Below, piece by piece: positions 17,958 through 26,671 of a stretch of DNA of 54,126 nt. The stretch covers positions 1-54,126 of the forward strand of contig LFRW01000002.1 in assembly GCA_001512965.1 (NCBI GenBank). Direction: 5' to 3'. The notes under the pieces are model-generated. The model had not been told where the DNA came from, did not search any database, and was given only the letters and a program-made list of their open reading frames with translations. The position numbers and the translations under genes are program-made. How positions within the stretch are numbered: position 1 is the stretch's first letter; each line of letters starts with the position of its first letter. The stretch is from Methanomicrobia archaeon DTU008. Its GTDB lineage: Archaea > Thermoplasmatota > Thermoplasmata > Methanomassiliicoccales > Methanomassiliicoccaceae.

Positions 17958-18874
17958 ATGGGATCGAGGGCCAGGGATGCCGCGCCGATCGCCCCCGCCA
18001 TCTCTCCCAGGGCCGAACGGACGATGAGGGCCCTCCGATGGCTGGGAAGGCAGTGTTCCAATGCACCGGCGGCGCACATCTCATACAGGCCGGGCATGTC
18101 CATGACGGATCCGCCGAGCACCACGCGTTGTGGTTCCAGGCAATTGATGACGCTCCCGATGGCCGATGAGAGGGCCAATGCCGCCTCGTCCCGCAAGCGG
18201 ACCGCCATCGCATCGCCCTCCTCCACCGCTCTGGAGATCGCGCGGCCGTCGATCTCGCCGACCAGGGACAGCGACGAGGACGGGAGCGACGGATCGTTCT
18301 TCGCTCTTGACGCTAACCCAGTTCCGGAGGCATAGGCCTCCACGCATCCCCGCCGGCCGCAGCCGCATGGAGGGCCGTCAAGCTGCACTGACACATGGCC
18401 GAAGTGGCCCCCGCATCCGCTTGCCCCCTCCAGCAGCGTCCCGTTCACGATGGCGCCTCCGCCGATGCCCGTGCCGGAGAACAGCACGACGATGTCATGG
18501 CAGTCACGCCCCGCTCCATGTCGCCACTCGCCGATCGTCGCCATCACCACGTCGTTTCGCAACACCACGGGAACGCCTAGGACATCAGACAGGCGATCGC
18601 GGAACGGCACGTCCGGCCAGAACAGATTGGGACCGTGAAGGACCACTCCCCGTGCCGTATCGCACTGGCCAGCGATGCCCACGCCCACCGCCCGGACGTC
18701 GTGTCCGCGGGCAAGACGTTCGAAAGCCCTGGCGACCTGCCGCTCCACGCCCTGGGGGCCGCCGAGAGCGTCGGTGCCCTCCTTGATCGATGCGACCAGC
18801 TCACCGTTCGATCTCACCAACGCCGCGCGTAGGTTGGTCCTCCCGATGTCGATCCCCACCGCATAGCGCCCCAT
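17954..18874 (-). CDS. ROK-family sugar kinase
   Basis: A 306-aa ROK kinase. The ATP-binding DIGRTNLRAALV (phosphate 1) opens the protein. FSGTGIGGGAIVNG is the phosphate 2 region, LRNDVVMATIGE holds the likely catalytic Asp, and CGCGRRGCVEAYASG is the ROK zinc-binding motif. The sugar-contacting motif reads GGHFGH where glucokinases usually have GEIGH, so the substrate may not be glucose. There is no N-terminal DNA-binding domain, so it is an enzyme rather than a repressor. It is convergent with the YkgJ-like gene, sharing 4 bases. Confidence 0.82.
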   Translation of the reverse strand: MGRYAVGIDIGRTNLRAALVRSNGELVASIKEGTDALGGPQGVERQVARAFERLARGHDVRAVGVGIAGQCDTARGVVLHGPNLFWPDVPFRDRLSDVLGVPVVLRNDVVMATIGEWRHGAGRDCHDIVVLFSGTGIGGGAIVNGTLLEGASGCGGHFGHVSVQLDGPPCGCGRRGCVEAYASGTGLASRAKNDPSLPSSSLSLVGEIDGRAISRAVEEGDAMAVRLRDEAALALSSAIGSVINCLEPQRVVLGGSVMDMPGLYEMCAAGALEHCLPSHRRALIVRSALGEMAGAIGAASLALDPI

Positions 18875-19103
18875 GGAACGGCGATAGGTCCGTCGATGAT
18901 AATCAATGTCGCTCCCGCTCGCGCTGTCGGATGCTCGACCGTTGTCCCGTCCCCACGACCGCTGGCCAAGCCTTCAAACACGATTTCGATGAACGTGGCC
19001 GCATGCGATGCGACCTCACTGTCATGGGGATAAAAAACGTAGGGCGATGGAGCCTCCTTCTGCATGAAAGGCCTGCGAACCATCACCCGTTCGGACCCAT
19101 ATG

Positions 19104-19571
19104 TCAGTATCCGGACTTCTTCCCCGTGATGGACTCTATGTCTATCCGGATGATGGCCATGTCCCTGAACTTATCGTCGGAATACTTGTAATCAGCCTTT
19201 CCGAACATCTGGGTCATGATCACATCAATGCCCTTGCGCTTCTCTTCGGGATCCTCCACGAAGATGGCACGTCCGGTGCCGACCACGCTCTTGAACTTGA
19301 TGGTGGAGTTGCAGGACATTTCGACCGGCCCCTGCACCAATTCATGAGCGGTGTCCACGACGAAGCATACCCGGTTGTTCTCCTTAAGAACCTCGATCTT
19401 ACGACCTTTCTTAGAGGAGTGTATGTACAGATGGCCGTCCGAATAGCCATAGTTCGTCGGCAGCACGTACGGGAATGCGCCATCGCACATGGCGAAGTGG
19501 CATACCTTCTGGCTCTTCAGCAGTTCCTCTACCTCGCTCCTATCGGTGATCTCCTTCTCCCTGAGCCGCAT
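19104..19571 (-). CDS. NimA-like flavin-binding oxidase/reductase
   Basis: A 155-aa pyridoxamine 5'-phosphate oxidase-like split beta-barrel protein. MRLREKEITDRSEVEELL is the usual opening of NimA-type proteins, followed by CHFAMCDGAFPYVLPTNYGY and LYIHSSKKGRKIEVLKENN (cofactor side), then the GTGRAIFVEDPEEKRKG strand and helix. The family binds FMN or another flavin and includes nitroimidazole-resistance proteins; the physiological role here is unknown. ATG 19571 fits a leaderless transcript from the TATA box at 19594-19603. Confidence 0.82.
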   Translation of the reverse strand: MRLREKEITDRSEVEELLKSQKVCHFAMCDGAFPYVLPTNYGYSDGHLYIHSSKKGRKIEVLKENNRVCFVVDTAHELVQGPVEMSCNSTIKFKSVVGTGRAIFVEDPEEKRKGIDVIMTQMFGKADYKYSDDKFRDMAIIRIDIESITGKKSGY

Positions 19572-19593
19572 GGATTAAAAATCGGTATATTTT

Positions 19594-19603
19594 CCATATA
19601 TAG
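19594..19603 (-). promoter_or_regulatory. TATA box for the NimA-like gene
   Basis: CTATATATGG on the minus strand, centred about 27 bp before ATG 19571. A second AT-rich element (AAAATATA) lies between it and the gene. Confidence 0.45.
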
Positions 19604-19755
19604 ATATTGATTATTTGTTGTTATTTCGTCGCGTAACGACCGATGCCCCGCTAGACGACAGTCGATCGTCCATCGAGTCATTGCGGTTGGAGAGAATCCC
19701 TCGACAAAGACGAGAGCACATTGAACCTATTTATGGTGGGATCGATGAAGAACGA

Positions 19756-19832
19756 TGGTGGGGCCGGCCAGATTTGAACTGGCGTCCAGGCGTCCCGAAC
19801 GCCCGAGTATGGCCAAGCTAACCCACGGCCCC
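19756..19832 (-). tRNA. tRNA-Pro (anticodon CGG)
   Basis: Minus-strand cloverleaf. The acceptor stem GGGGCCG/CGGCCCC pairs perfectly, with discriminator A and an encoded CCA at 19758-19756. The anticodon stem GGGCG/CGCCT encloses loop TTCGGGA, giving anticodon CGG. The T arm GCCAG-TTCAAAT-CTGGC pairs perfectly. The D arm is weaker by eye. There is no intron. It reads the CCG proline codon, useful in this GC-rich genome. Confidence 0.93.
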
Positions 19833-19860
19833 ACGTGGAAGGAGGCTAATGGATATTTTG

Positions 19861-19870
19861 GTTAAATAGG
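19861..19870 (-). promoter_or_regulatory. TATA-like element upstream of tRNA-Pro
   Basis: CCTATTTAAC on the minus strand lies about 30-38 bp before the mature tRNA 5' end. Confidence 0.4.
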
Positions 19871-20048
19871 TATCGTCATCTTGCCGTCATATCGAGCGGT
19901 GACCTCATCCGCCCGTGTTCGGCAATGGACGCTCGATGTAAGATGCATCCAAGTTGGCCGGGACGGATCGTACGACACTTGATCGGACAACGATCGACAA
20001 GATCTGGCAGGTCCTGGATACGGTCATTGTCGATTACCCCTTTCGACA

Positions 20049-20058
20049 TTTATAAATA
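20049..20058 (+). promoter_or_regulatory. TATA box of the HMG-CoA synthase operon
   Basis: TTTATAAATA, a near-perfect archaeal TATA box, is centred 28 bp before ATG 20082 of the regulator gene, so the operon mRNA is probably leaderless. Confidence 0.6.
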
Positions 20059-20081
20059 CATACTTGTTGTCACGCCGGACG

Positions 20082-20765
20082 ATGAGGGACCAGCTGCGCG
20101 AGAAGATCGCCGGGGAAATAACCCTGTCTGCGGATGCGGGTAAGACGATCCGCAAATGGAGAGAGGAGTTTGGCATATCCCAGCAGGAGTTGGCCAAATA
20201 TCTAGGTTTCTCACCATCCGTCATCAGCGATTACGAGTCTGGAAGGAGAAAATCGCCGGGTATAACCATCGTCCGCCGCATAGTCGACGGCCTCATCGAG
20301 CTGGACGAGCGCAGCGGCGGACGGGTGCTCAAGCGCTATGATCTGGGGGAGAAGCACGACTGCATCATCAGCATCGATGAGTTCCGCACGAGCCTCACCG
20401 GCAAGGAGTTCGTCGAGATAATGGACGGTGAGAACCTGACCCCCAGGGTGCCGCTGGAGTGCCATATCCACGGCTATACCATAATCGATTCCATCAAGGC
20501 GATAACCGCCCTCAACTCGTTCGATTACCTGAAGATCTATGGCTGGTCCAGCGAGCGAGCGCTCATCTTCACTGGTGTCAAGTTCGGCCGCTCCCCCATG
20601 ATCGCCATCCGCGCCCACCCCCTCAAGCCAAGCATGGTGTGTTATCATCGGCCCGAGCACGTCGATGACCTCGCATTGAAGCTTGCCACGTTGGAAGGCA
20701 TACCCTTGGTCAAGATAGGGCTGCCTATCAACACCATCGTCGAAAGGCTCAGGAATCATATCTAG
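20082..20765 (+). CDS. XRE-type HTH regulator heading the HMGCS operon
   Basis: A 227-aa regulator. The helix-turn-helix lies at about residues 20-75 ([20 protein letters not shown], then [17 protein letters not shown]). A ligand or dimerisation domain of about 140 residues follows ([25 protein letters not shown]-like strands, [12 protein letters not shown]-type end), a pattern seen in archaeal regulators fused to a sensor domain. It ends in TAG 11 nt before the HMG-CoA synthase start, so it is the first gene of that operon and may control it. ATG 20082 is chosen for its TATA spacing; an in-frame start at 20064 is less likely. Confidence 0.82.
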   Translation: MRDQLREKIAGEITLSADAGKTIRKWREEFGISQQELAKYLGFSPSVISDYESGRRKSPGITIVRRIVDGLIELDERSGGRVLKRYDLGEKHDCIISIDEFRTSLTGKEFVEIMDGENLTPRVPLECHIHGYTIIDSIKAITALNSFDYLKIYGWSSERALIFTGVKFGRSPMIAIRAHPLKPSMVCYHRPEHVDDLALKLATLEGIPLVKIGLPINTIVERLRNHI

Positions 20766-20776
20766 AAGAGGATACC

Positions 20777-21835
20777 ATGGACGTAGGAATCGTTAGCTAT
20801 GGCGCGTACATCCCGCGCTACCGCATCGTTCCGCAGGAGATCGGAAAGGTGTGGGGGACCGACGGCGAGGCAATGAGCCGCAACCTCTACATCCTATCCA
20901 AATCCGTGCCGGGACCGGATGAGGACGTGATCACCATTGCCGTGGAAGCAGCCCGCGGAACCTTGCGCCGGTGCGGCGTCGATCCCAAACGCATCGGGGC
21001 CATCTATGTAGGTTCGGAATCTCATCCCTATGCGGTCAAGCCGACCTCCACCATAGTGGCAGAGGCCATCGAGGCCTCCCCGAACATGACGGCGGCGGAC
21101 TTCGAGTTCGCCTGCAAGGCGGGGACGGCGGCCATCCAATGCTGTCTGGGCCTGGTCGGTTCGGGCATGATCGAATATGGCATGGCCATCGGCGCGGACA
21201 CCTCGCAGGGGGCTCCCGGGGACGCCCTGGAATACTCCGCGTCAGCGGGCGGGGCCGCCTATCTGATAGGTTCAAAGAACCTGATAGCAAAGATCGAGAA
21301 CACGGTGTCTTACACCACCGACACCCCTGATTTCTGGAGACGTGAAGGGCAGGACTACCCATCCCATGGAGGGAGGTTCACCGGGGAGCCCGCCTACTTC
21401 AAGCACATCACCTCCGCGGCCAAGAGGCTCCTTGAGACGATGGGCACGAAGCCTTCCGATTATGACTACGCGGTGTTCCACCAACCCAACGGCAAGTTCC
21501 CCATGAGGGTCGCCAAGCAGTTGGGCTTCACAGACCAGCAGATCGAGGCTGGCTTACTGACACCGTTCATCGGCAACACCTACTCCGGCGCGGTGCCGCT
21601 AGGCCTGGCCTCGGTCCTGGACGTCGCCAAACCCGGGCAGCGCATCTTCGCAGTGGCGTATGGCTCTGGAGCGGGTTCCGACGCCTTCGACATCAGCATT
21701 ACCGACGGCATCGAGGAACTGGACAGAAGTGCCGCGCCATCCATCAGGGAGCTGGTGGAGCGCAAGAAGTTCATCGATTACGCCACCTATGCCAAGTACA
21801 AGAACAAGATCAAGCTGAAGGAGGCAATAGAATGA
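20777..21835 (+). CDS. Hydroxymethylglutaryl-CoA synthase
   Basis: Archaeal HMG-CoA synthase, 352 aa, the committing condensation of acetyl-CoA and acetoacetyl-CoA for mevalonate and thus isoprenoid lipids. Catalytic Cys113 sits in [12 protein letters not shown], the active-site His in [10 protein letters not shown], and the Glu region in [27 protein letters not shown] is the family's C-terminal signature. Length and motifs are normal, so this enzyme looks fully active. It overlaps the thiolase-like gene by ATGA. In other archaea these proteins form a complex with thiolase and DUF35 that channels acetoacetyl-CoA. Confidence 0.93.
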   Translation: MDVGIVSYGAYIPRYRIVPQEIGKVWGTDGEAMSRNLYILSKSVPGPDEDVITIAVEAARGTLRRCGVDPKRIGAIYVGSESHPYAVKPTSTIVAEAIEASPNMTAADFEFACKAGTAAIQCCLGLVGSGMIEYGMAIGADTSQGAPGDALEYSASAGGAAYLIGSKNLIAKIENTVSYTTDTPDFWRREGQDYPSHGGRFTGEPAYFKHITSAAKRLLETMGTKPSDYDYAVFHQPNGKFPMRVAKQLGFTDQQIEAGLLTPFIGNTYSGAVPLGLASVLDVAKPGQRIFAVAYGSGAGSDAFDISITDGIEELDRSAAPSIRELVERKKFIDYATYAKYKNKIKLKEAIE

Positions 21836-23001
21836 GAGAGGTCGCCATCATAGGCGTCGGAGATACCAAGTTCGGGGAGCTGTGGGACATGTCCCTGAGG
21901 GACCTTGGTATCCAGGCCGGCCTGTCGGCCGTGTACGACGCCAATCTGTCGGGCGATGAGATAGACGCCCTGTATCTCGGCAACATGTCCGCAGGCAAGT
22001 TCACCGAGCAGGAACATATCGGGGCCCTCATATCCGACTACTCTGGACTGGCTCGCGATCACATCCCTGCCACAAGGGTCGAGGCGGCCGGAGCGTCCGG
22101 CGGACTGGCGTTCCGACAGGGCGTCATGGCCGTGGCCTCGGGCATGCACGACATAGTGGTGGTAGGAGGTGCGGAGAAGATGACCGATGTAGGGGACACC
22201 CTCTCCACGGAGATCCAGGCCATGGCGGCGGATCAGCAGTGGGAGACCTCCTTCGGCGCCACCTTCCCGGCATTGCACGCCATGATCGCCCGCCGGCACA
22301 TGCATGAGTATGGAACCACGAGGGAGCAGATCGCATCGGTCGCGGTGAAGAACCACAAGCATGGGTCGCTCAACCCCAAGGCCCAGTTCCAGAAGGAGAT
22401 CAAGCTCGAATCGGTGTTGAGGTCATTGCCCGTGGCGGAACCGCTCGGCATGTTCGACTGTGCCCCCGTATCTGACGGCGGCGCCGCCGTGGTGCTCTGC
22501 CCCCTGGAAAAGGCGCGCAAGTACACCGACACGCCGGTCAAGGTCCTGGCGTCCGCACAGGCGTCGGACACGCTGTCACTGGCCAACAGGGAATCGCTGT
22601 GCCGCTTCGACGCAACCACCGTGGCGGCCCAGAGGGCGTTCAAGATGGCGGGCCTCGAGCCCAAGGACGTGCAGCTGGCTGAAGTGCACGACTCCTATAC
22701 GATCTCAGAGATCCTCGCCATCGAGGACCTGGGCTTCTTCCCCAAGGGGAAAGGCGGACAGGCCACCGCCGACGGGGAGACCACGCTGGGGTCCAAGCTT
22801 GCCGTCAACACTTCTGGAGGTCTCAAGGCCAGGGGAGACCCCATCGGGGCGACAGGTGTGGCCCAGGTTGTCGAACTGGTCCGCCAGCTCCGCGGCGAGG
22901 CCGACAAGCGCCAGGTGTCTGGAGCCGAGGTCGGACTGGCACAGAACGTGGGCGGAACGGGTGCGACAGTGGTCGTACAGATCCTTGGGAGGGTGAACTG
23001 A
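21832..23001 (+). CDS. Thiolase-like protein lacking catalytic Cys and His
   Basis: A 389-aa member of the archaeal acetoacetyl-CoA thiolase family, which supplies acetoacetyl-CoA to HMG-CoA synthase. The fold is intact: [10 protein letters not shown] start, [40 protein letters not shown] and the closing [15 protein letters not shown]. The nucleophile position of the family (AACASGG in the Methanocaldococcus homologue as I recall it) reads AAGASGG here, with Gly87. The C-terminal active-site motif CGHPVGATG reads RGDPIGATG (Arg334, Asp336). Both changes are clear codons (GGA; AGG, GAC). Thiolysis or condensation by the normal mechanism seems impossible. It may be a structural partner of HMGCS and DUF35. 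It begins in ATGA overlap with HMGCS and ends overlapping the next ATG. Confidence 0.85.
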   Translation: MREVAIIGVGDTKFGELWDMSLRDLGIQAGLSAVYDANLSGDEIDALYLGNMSAGKFTEQEHIGALISDYSGLARDHIPATRVEAAGASGGLAFRQGVMAVASGMHDIVVVGGAEKMTDVGDTLSTEIQAMAADQQWETSFGATFPALHAMIARRHMHEYGTTREQIASVAVKNHKHGSLNPKAQFQKEIKLESVLRSLPVAEPLGMFDCAPVSDGGAAVVLCPLEKARKYTDTPVKVLASAQASDTLSLANRESLCRFDATTVAAQRAFKMAGLEPKDVQLAEVHDSYTISEILAIEDLGFFPKGKGGQATADGETTLGSKLAVNTSGGLKARGDPIGATGVAQVVELVRQLRGEADKRQVSGAEVGLAQNVGGTGATVVVQILGRVN

Positions 23002-23399
23002 TGGCGGTCGCTCGCTTCTGGAGGGAGAACGCCTCCAGATACAACCTGATCGGGACCAAGTGCGGTGTATGTGGTCGAGTGTACTTCCCACCGCGGTCGG
23101 TCTGCCCGACCTGCCACCGCAAGTCGATAGGCAAGATGGAGCCGTTCAAGCTGAAGGGCGAGGGAGAGGTGCTCACATACTCCATCGTCCATGAGGCCCC
23201 GTCCCAGCTGGAGATGCAGAAGCCCTACGTCATCGCGATAGTGCAGATGGATGAAGGGGTCCGCATCACCGGGCAGATCATAGACGTGGAGCTGGACGAG
23301 CTGAAGGTGGGCATGAAGGTTCGCACCACGCTGCGCAAGGTGAGCGACGATGGAGCGGCCGGCGTGATCCACTACGGCTACAAGTTCATGCCCGTCTGA
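23001..23399 (+). CDS. DUF35 OB-fold zinc-ribbon protein of the HMGCS complex
   Basis: A 132-aa protein: N-terminal zinc ribbon CGVCGRVYFPPRSVCPTC, then an OB-fold (GEGEVLTYSIVHEAPSQLE to VRTTLRKVSDD). In archaea this family bridges thiolase and HMG-CoA synthase and helps CoA-ester channeling. All four zinc cysteines are present. Its ATG overlaps the thiolase stop (TGATG). It is the last gene of the four-gene operon; a T-rich terminator follows. Confidence 0.9.
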   Translation: MAVARFWRENASRYNLIGTKCGVCGRVYFPPRSVCPTCHRKSIGKMEPFKLKGEGEVLTYSIVHEAPSQLEMQKPYVIAIVQMDEGVRITGQIIDVELDELKVGMKVRTTLRKVSDDGAAGVIHYGYKFMPV

Positions 23400-23764
23400 G
23401 CTCGAACCTACTTCCCGCCCGATCGTTGCATCGGACAGCGAACGAGGGCTCGACCCTCTTACCTTTTTTCCTTTCATTCGAGACACATCCCCTCACTCAG
23501 GACTTGTCAAGAGAAGAGATGGCTGAACGGAACGCAGTTTTGGATCGCCGCGCATATCATTATGCGTCCATCGAGGGCTCGAACGGATGGATCGTGGAAG
23601 CATCGGCTCGCATCGGTGACATCAAAGGATCCAATATCTAACCCAGATGCCTCTGTATGTTCGACGGACAATGGCCAGCCTATCGCGGAATATTGTCTTC
23701 GAACGTTCCTTGAACCGTTCGGGCGATCGGATGCAGATGCCCCGCTCATGATCCGGCGGGACGA
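23400..23764. other. Intergenic region between convergent genes
   Basis: A 365-nt gap with no convincing gene. It holds the HMGCS operon terminator and, on the minus strand, an 80-codon open frame that directly follows the cgi121 TAG stop. The composition is less codon-biased than the neighbours. Confidence 0.45.
23464..23475 (+). terminator. Oligo-T terminator of the HMGCS operon
   Basis: TTTTTTCCTTTC, a run of six T and a second T-rich run, lies about 65 nt past the DUF35 stop. Confidence 0.45.
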
Positions 23765-24253
23765 CTATTTGTTCATCCTGACGAACGCTACACGCTCCAG
23801 CACAAGGTCTTCGACCATGTCCTCCGGGATGGCCTTCAGCTCCTCGGGCGTTATTCCGAACCTCACCGCTTTCTCCACCGATGCGTCGAGCACGTCATCG
23901 TCGCGGACCAGCCCAAGGCGCTCCAGCGCTGCATCAGGGTCGTCGACGTCGAAGAACACCAGGGCGATCCGCTCCATGCCCAGCTTGACGCCCATCTTCT
24001 TCATCGCCCTGGAGATCTGCCGCTCTCCGGAGGCGTACAGCTGTGTCTCCATTACAACAGAGGAACAGACGTTCTCGCCACGTTCGAACGCCCTGGTGGC
24101 GTGGAATGCGGCGGAGACAAGGTGGTCCTTCCCGCATATCATGTCGGCGTCAAGGGCGAGCCCCTCTCCGCCGTTCAGGTCGCGAAGGGCGGCGATGAAC
24201 GCTTCCATGTCGCCGATCTGACCGCGGGCGCCTAGAACAGTCGTCTTGACCAT
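23765..24253 (-). CDS. cgi121: KEOPS complex subunit Cgi121
   Basis: A 162-aa protein resembling Cgi121/TPRKB, the KEOPS subunit that binds tRNA ends and helps Bud32-Kae1 make the t6A modification at tRNA position 37. Recognisable segments are GKDHLVSAAFHATRAFERGE, the strand-helix VVMETQLYASGERQISRAMK, and FGITPEELKAIPEDMVEDL near the end. ATG 24253 gives the usual length; longer in-frame starts would run back through thrB. It is divergent from thrB with 166 nt between. The stop is TAG. Confidence 0.85.
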   Translation of the reverse strand: MVKTTVLGARGQIGDMEAFIAALRDLNGGEGLALDADMICGKDHLVSAAFHATRAFERGENVCSSVVMETQLYASGERQISRAMKKMGVKLGMERIALVFFDVDDPDAALERLGLVRDDDVLDASVEKAVRFGITPEELKAIPEDMVEDLVLERVAFVRMNK

Positions 24254-24419
24254 GCTGAACCGGGATTGGAAATTGCGCTTATGTAAATTTCGTCCATGTC
24301 CTGGACTCAAGGCAGAGGTCCACGAGACATGTCGGACATTACAGCTCATTGTCCAAAACATTAATAGTGGGGTGGGAAATGGCGCAGTCACGACCGTCCA
24401 GACTGCAACGGGTGCAAGC

Positions 24420-25355
24420 ATGACAACAGACAGGGTAACTGTGGCATCCCCAGCCACTCTCTCCAATCTCGGCTCGGGTTTTGATGTGTTCGGCCTCGCC
24501 TTGAGCGAACCGTTCGACGTGATAGAAGCGCGAAGGACCAGCGAGCGGGGCGTGGTCATCGAGAGCATCGAAGGCCGTGGTGCGGAGAACATCACTCGCG
24601 ATCCGACAAGGAACTCGGCAGGCGCGGCCGCACTGGCCGTGCTCGAAGGGGCCAAGGCGGATTTCGGTGTCGTCCTGAAGATTAGGAAGGGCATCCGCCC
24701 ATGTTCGGGCATCGGCTCCTCTGGCGCATCCGCCGCAGGCGGCGCGTTCGCGACGAACCTTCTGTTGGAAAGGCCCCTGCAGCTCGAAGAGGTGGTCCGC
24801 TGCGCCGCGCAGGCCGAACAGGTCACCTCCGGAAGCTTCCACGCCGACAACGTCGGCCCGGCCGTCATGGGAGGCCTCACCATCGTCAAGTCATACGAAC
24901 CGTTCCGCATCCTGAGGATGGACGCCCCAGAAGACCTTGGCGTGGTCGTGACCATGCCTGACGTGCTTGTCGACACCAAGGAGGCGAGGAAGGTCCTTCC
25001 TCAGAACGTTCCCCTCAAGAGCATGGTGTTCGAGGTGGGCAACGCGGCATCGCTCGTGCTGGGCATGTGCCGTGGGGACATAGCGCTCATCGGGGACAGC
25101 ATGCGCGACATCGTGGTGGAGCCGGCCCGTGCATCCCTGAACCCGCATCTTCTCGAGGCGGAGCAGGCGGCCATCGAGGCAGGCGCGGCAGGCGCGTTCC
25201 TGGGCGGTTCTGGACCATGCATGATCGCCATATATGATCGTTCATCAGGGAACGGGGAGGCGATCGCATCAGCGGTGCGCGAGGTCTATTCGACCAATGG
25301 CATCGATTCCGAGACATGGATCACCCATGCGGGTCAGGGATGCAGGAGGCTATAA
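24420..25355 (+). CDS. thrB: Homoserine kinase
   Basis: GHMP kinase, 311 aa, phosphorylating homoserine for threonine synthesis. VASPATLSNLGSGFDVFGLAL is the family opening; PCSGIGSSGASAAGG is the GHMP phosphate-binding loop; GAAGAFLGGSGPCMIA is the C-terminal glycine motif. ATG 24420 with a GGGTG ribosome site gives the standard start; the in-frame extension upstream has no family homology. It is followed after one base by thrC, so the two form an operon. Confidence 0.92.
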   Translation: MTTDRVTVASPATLSNLGSGFDVFGLALSEPFDVIEARRTSERGVVIESIEGRGAENITRDPTRNSAGAAALAVLEGAKADFGVVLKIRKGIRPCSGIGSSGASAAGGAFATNLLLERPLQLEEVVRCAAQAEQVTSGSFHADNVGPAVMGGLTIVKSYEPFRILRMDAPEDLGVVVTMPDVLVDTKEARKVLPQNVPLKSMVFEVGNAASLVLGMCRGDIALIGDSMRDIVVEPARASLNPHLLEAEQAAIEAGAAGAFLGGSGPCMIAIYDRSSGNGEAIASAVREVYSTNGIDSETWITHAGQGCRRL

Positions 25356-25356
25356 G

Positions 25357-26571
25357 ATGGCTCATCTCATCAAGTGCTTTGAGTGCGGCGGTGTGGTTGA
25401 TGACCCCTTCGTGGACTCATGCCCCAAATGCGGAGGCATTCTGGCCATCGAGACCGATCTGGACGAGGCGGCCTCGCTGCGGCCCCGGGACCTCAGGCGT
25501 CGGCCCCTGGGCGTATGGAGGTATGCGCCCTTCCTGCCCGTGGACGAATCGCACGCCGTATCGTTGCTCGAGGGAGGGACCCCGCTGTACGATTGCGCCT
25601 CCCTTGCCAAGATGGCGGGCGTCCGCTCGCTACATGTCAAATACGAGGGCGCCAACCCCACCGGCTCCTTCAAGGACCGCGGCATGACGGTCGGCGTGTC
25701 AAGGGCGGTGGAGCTTGGATGCAAGACCGTGGGCTGCGCGTCCACCGGCAACACCTCCGCTTCACTGGCAGCTTACGCCGCCAAGGCCCGCCTCGGCTGC
25801 GTGGTCCTTCTGCCATCGGGCAAGGTGGCCGCGGGAAAGCTGGCTCAGGCGATGTTCTATGGTGCCAAGGTGGTCTCCATCGACGGCAATTTCGACGATG
25901 CCCTCAACGTGGTGAGGCAATTGGCCCGCGAGGGCACGCTGTACCTGCTCAACTCCATCAACCCCTTCCGGCCGGAGGGCCAGAAGACAGTGGCGTTCGA
26001 GATAGTCGATCAGCTCGATTTCGATGTGCCGGACCGCATCATCCTGCCAGTCGGCAACGCGGGCAACATCAGTGCCGTCCACAAGGCCATGCTGGAATGG
26101 AAGAGCCTCGGATGGATAGACCGCGTCCCGAAGATCACTGGCATACAGGCGGCCGGGGCCGCACCGCTGGTACGCGCCTTCCAGGCAGGCAGCGACGACT
26201 TCATCCCCGAAGGCCATCCTGAGACCGTGGCGACCGCCATACGCATCGGGAACCCGGTGTCGGGCAAGAAGGCGCTTCGCGCGATCTACGACACCGGTGG
26301 CGTGGCTGCCGATGTCACGGACGAACAGATCCTGGCAGCGCAGCGGCTTCTGGGGCGGACGGAGGGCGTGGGCGTGGAGCCCGCATCGGCGGCGTCCATC
26401 GCCGGCCTGTTGAAGCTGGTCGAAGAAGGTGTCGTCGACCCGGACGAGAGGGTGGTATGCATCTGCACCGGCAACGTCCTCAAGGACCCCGATACGGTCA
26501 TCGGCAACTGCGAACCCGTCATCCCGGCCAAGGCAAGCGCCGACGCCGTTCGCAAGGCCATCGGCGCCTGA
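25357..26571 (+). CDS. thrC: Threonine synthase
   Basis: PLP enzyme, 404 aa, converting O-phosphohomoserine to threonine. It has an N-terminal zinc ribbon (CFECGG and CPKCGG), then the PLP-binding NPTGSFKDRGM with Lys106, STGNTSASLAAYAAKA and PVGNAGNISA for phosphate binding. A strong AGGAGG site at 25344-25349 precedes ATG 25357. Cotranscribed with thrB. Confidence 0.94.
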   Translation: MAHLIKCFECGGVVDDPFVDSCPKCGGILAIETDLDEAASLRPRDLRRRPLGVWRYAPFLPVDESHAVSLLEGGTPLYDCASLAKMAGVRSLHVKYEGANPTGSFKDRGMTVGVSRAVELGCKTVGCASTGNTSASLAAYAAKARLGCVVLLPSGKVAAGKLAQAMFYGAKVVSIDGNFDDALNVVRQLAREGTLYLLNSINPFRPEGQKTVAFEIVDQLDFDVPDRIILPVGNAGNISAVHKAMLEWKSLGWIDRVPKITGIQAAGAAPLVRAFQAGSDDFIPEGHPETVATAIRIGNPVSGKKALRAIYDTGGVAADVTDEQILAAQRLLGRTEGVGVEPASAASIAGLLKLVEEGVVDPDERVVCICTGNVLKDPDTVIGNCEPVIPAKASADAVRKAIGA

Positions 26572-26575
26572 TCCT

Positions 26576-26594
26576 CCCGGCCTTCAGGGCCGGG
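26576..26594. terminator. GC-rich hairpin between thrC and hel308
   Basis: CCCGGCC-TTCAG-GGCCGGG, a perfect 7-bp stem with a 5-nt loop, starts 5 nt after the thrC stop between convergent genes. No T-run follows on the plus strand. It may stabilise 3' ends or separate the converging transcripts. Confidence 0.4.
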
Positions 26595-26671
26595 CACCGC
26601 CATAGGTATCCCGAGGGGAGCGTCGAGGCGGGTCGGGGGAGCGCTGGTCCGCCGCCCATTAAAAGGCGACG

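Noticed and set aside
18814-19086. 90-codon minus-strand open frame upstream of the ROK gene.
   Set aside because: It overlaps the ROK start by about 60 nt, has no family likeness and no promoter or ribosome site.
23507-23764. Readthrough of the cgi121 TAG would add about 86 residues in the same frame.
   Set aside because: Cgi121 already has its full family length, and the extension has no recognisable pattern; treated as chance.
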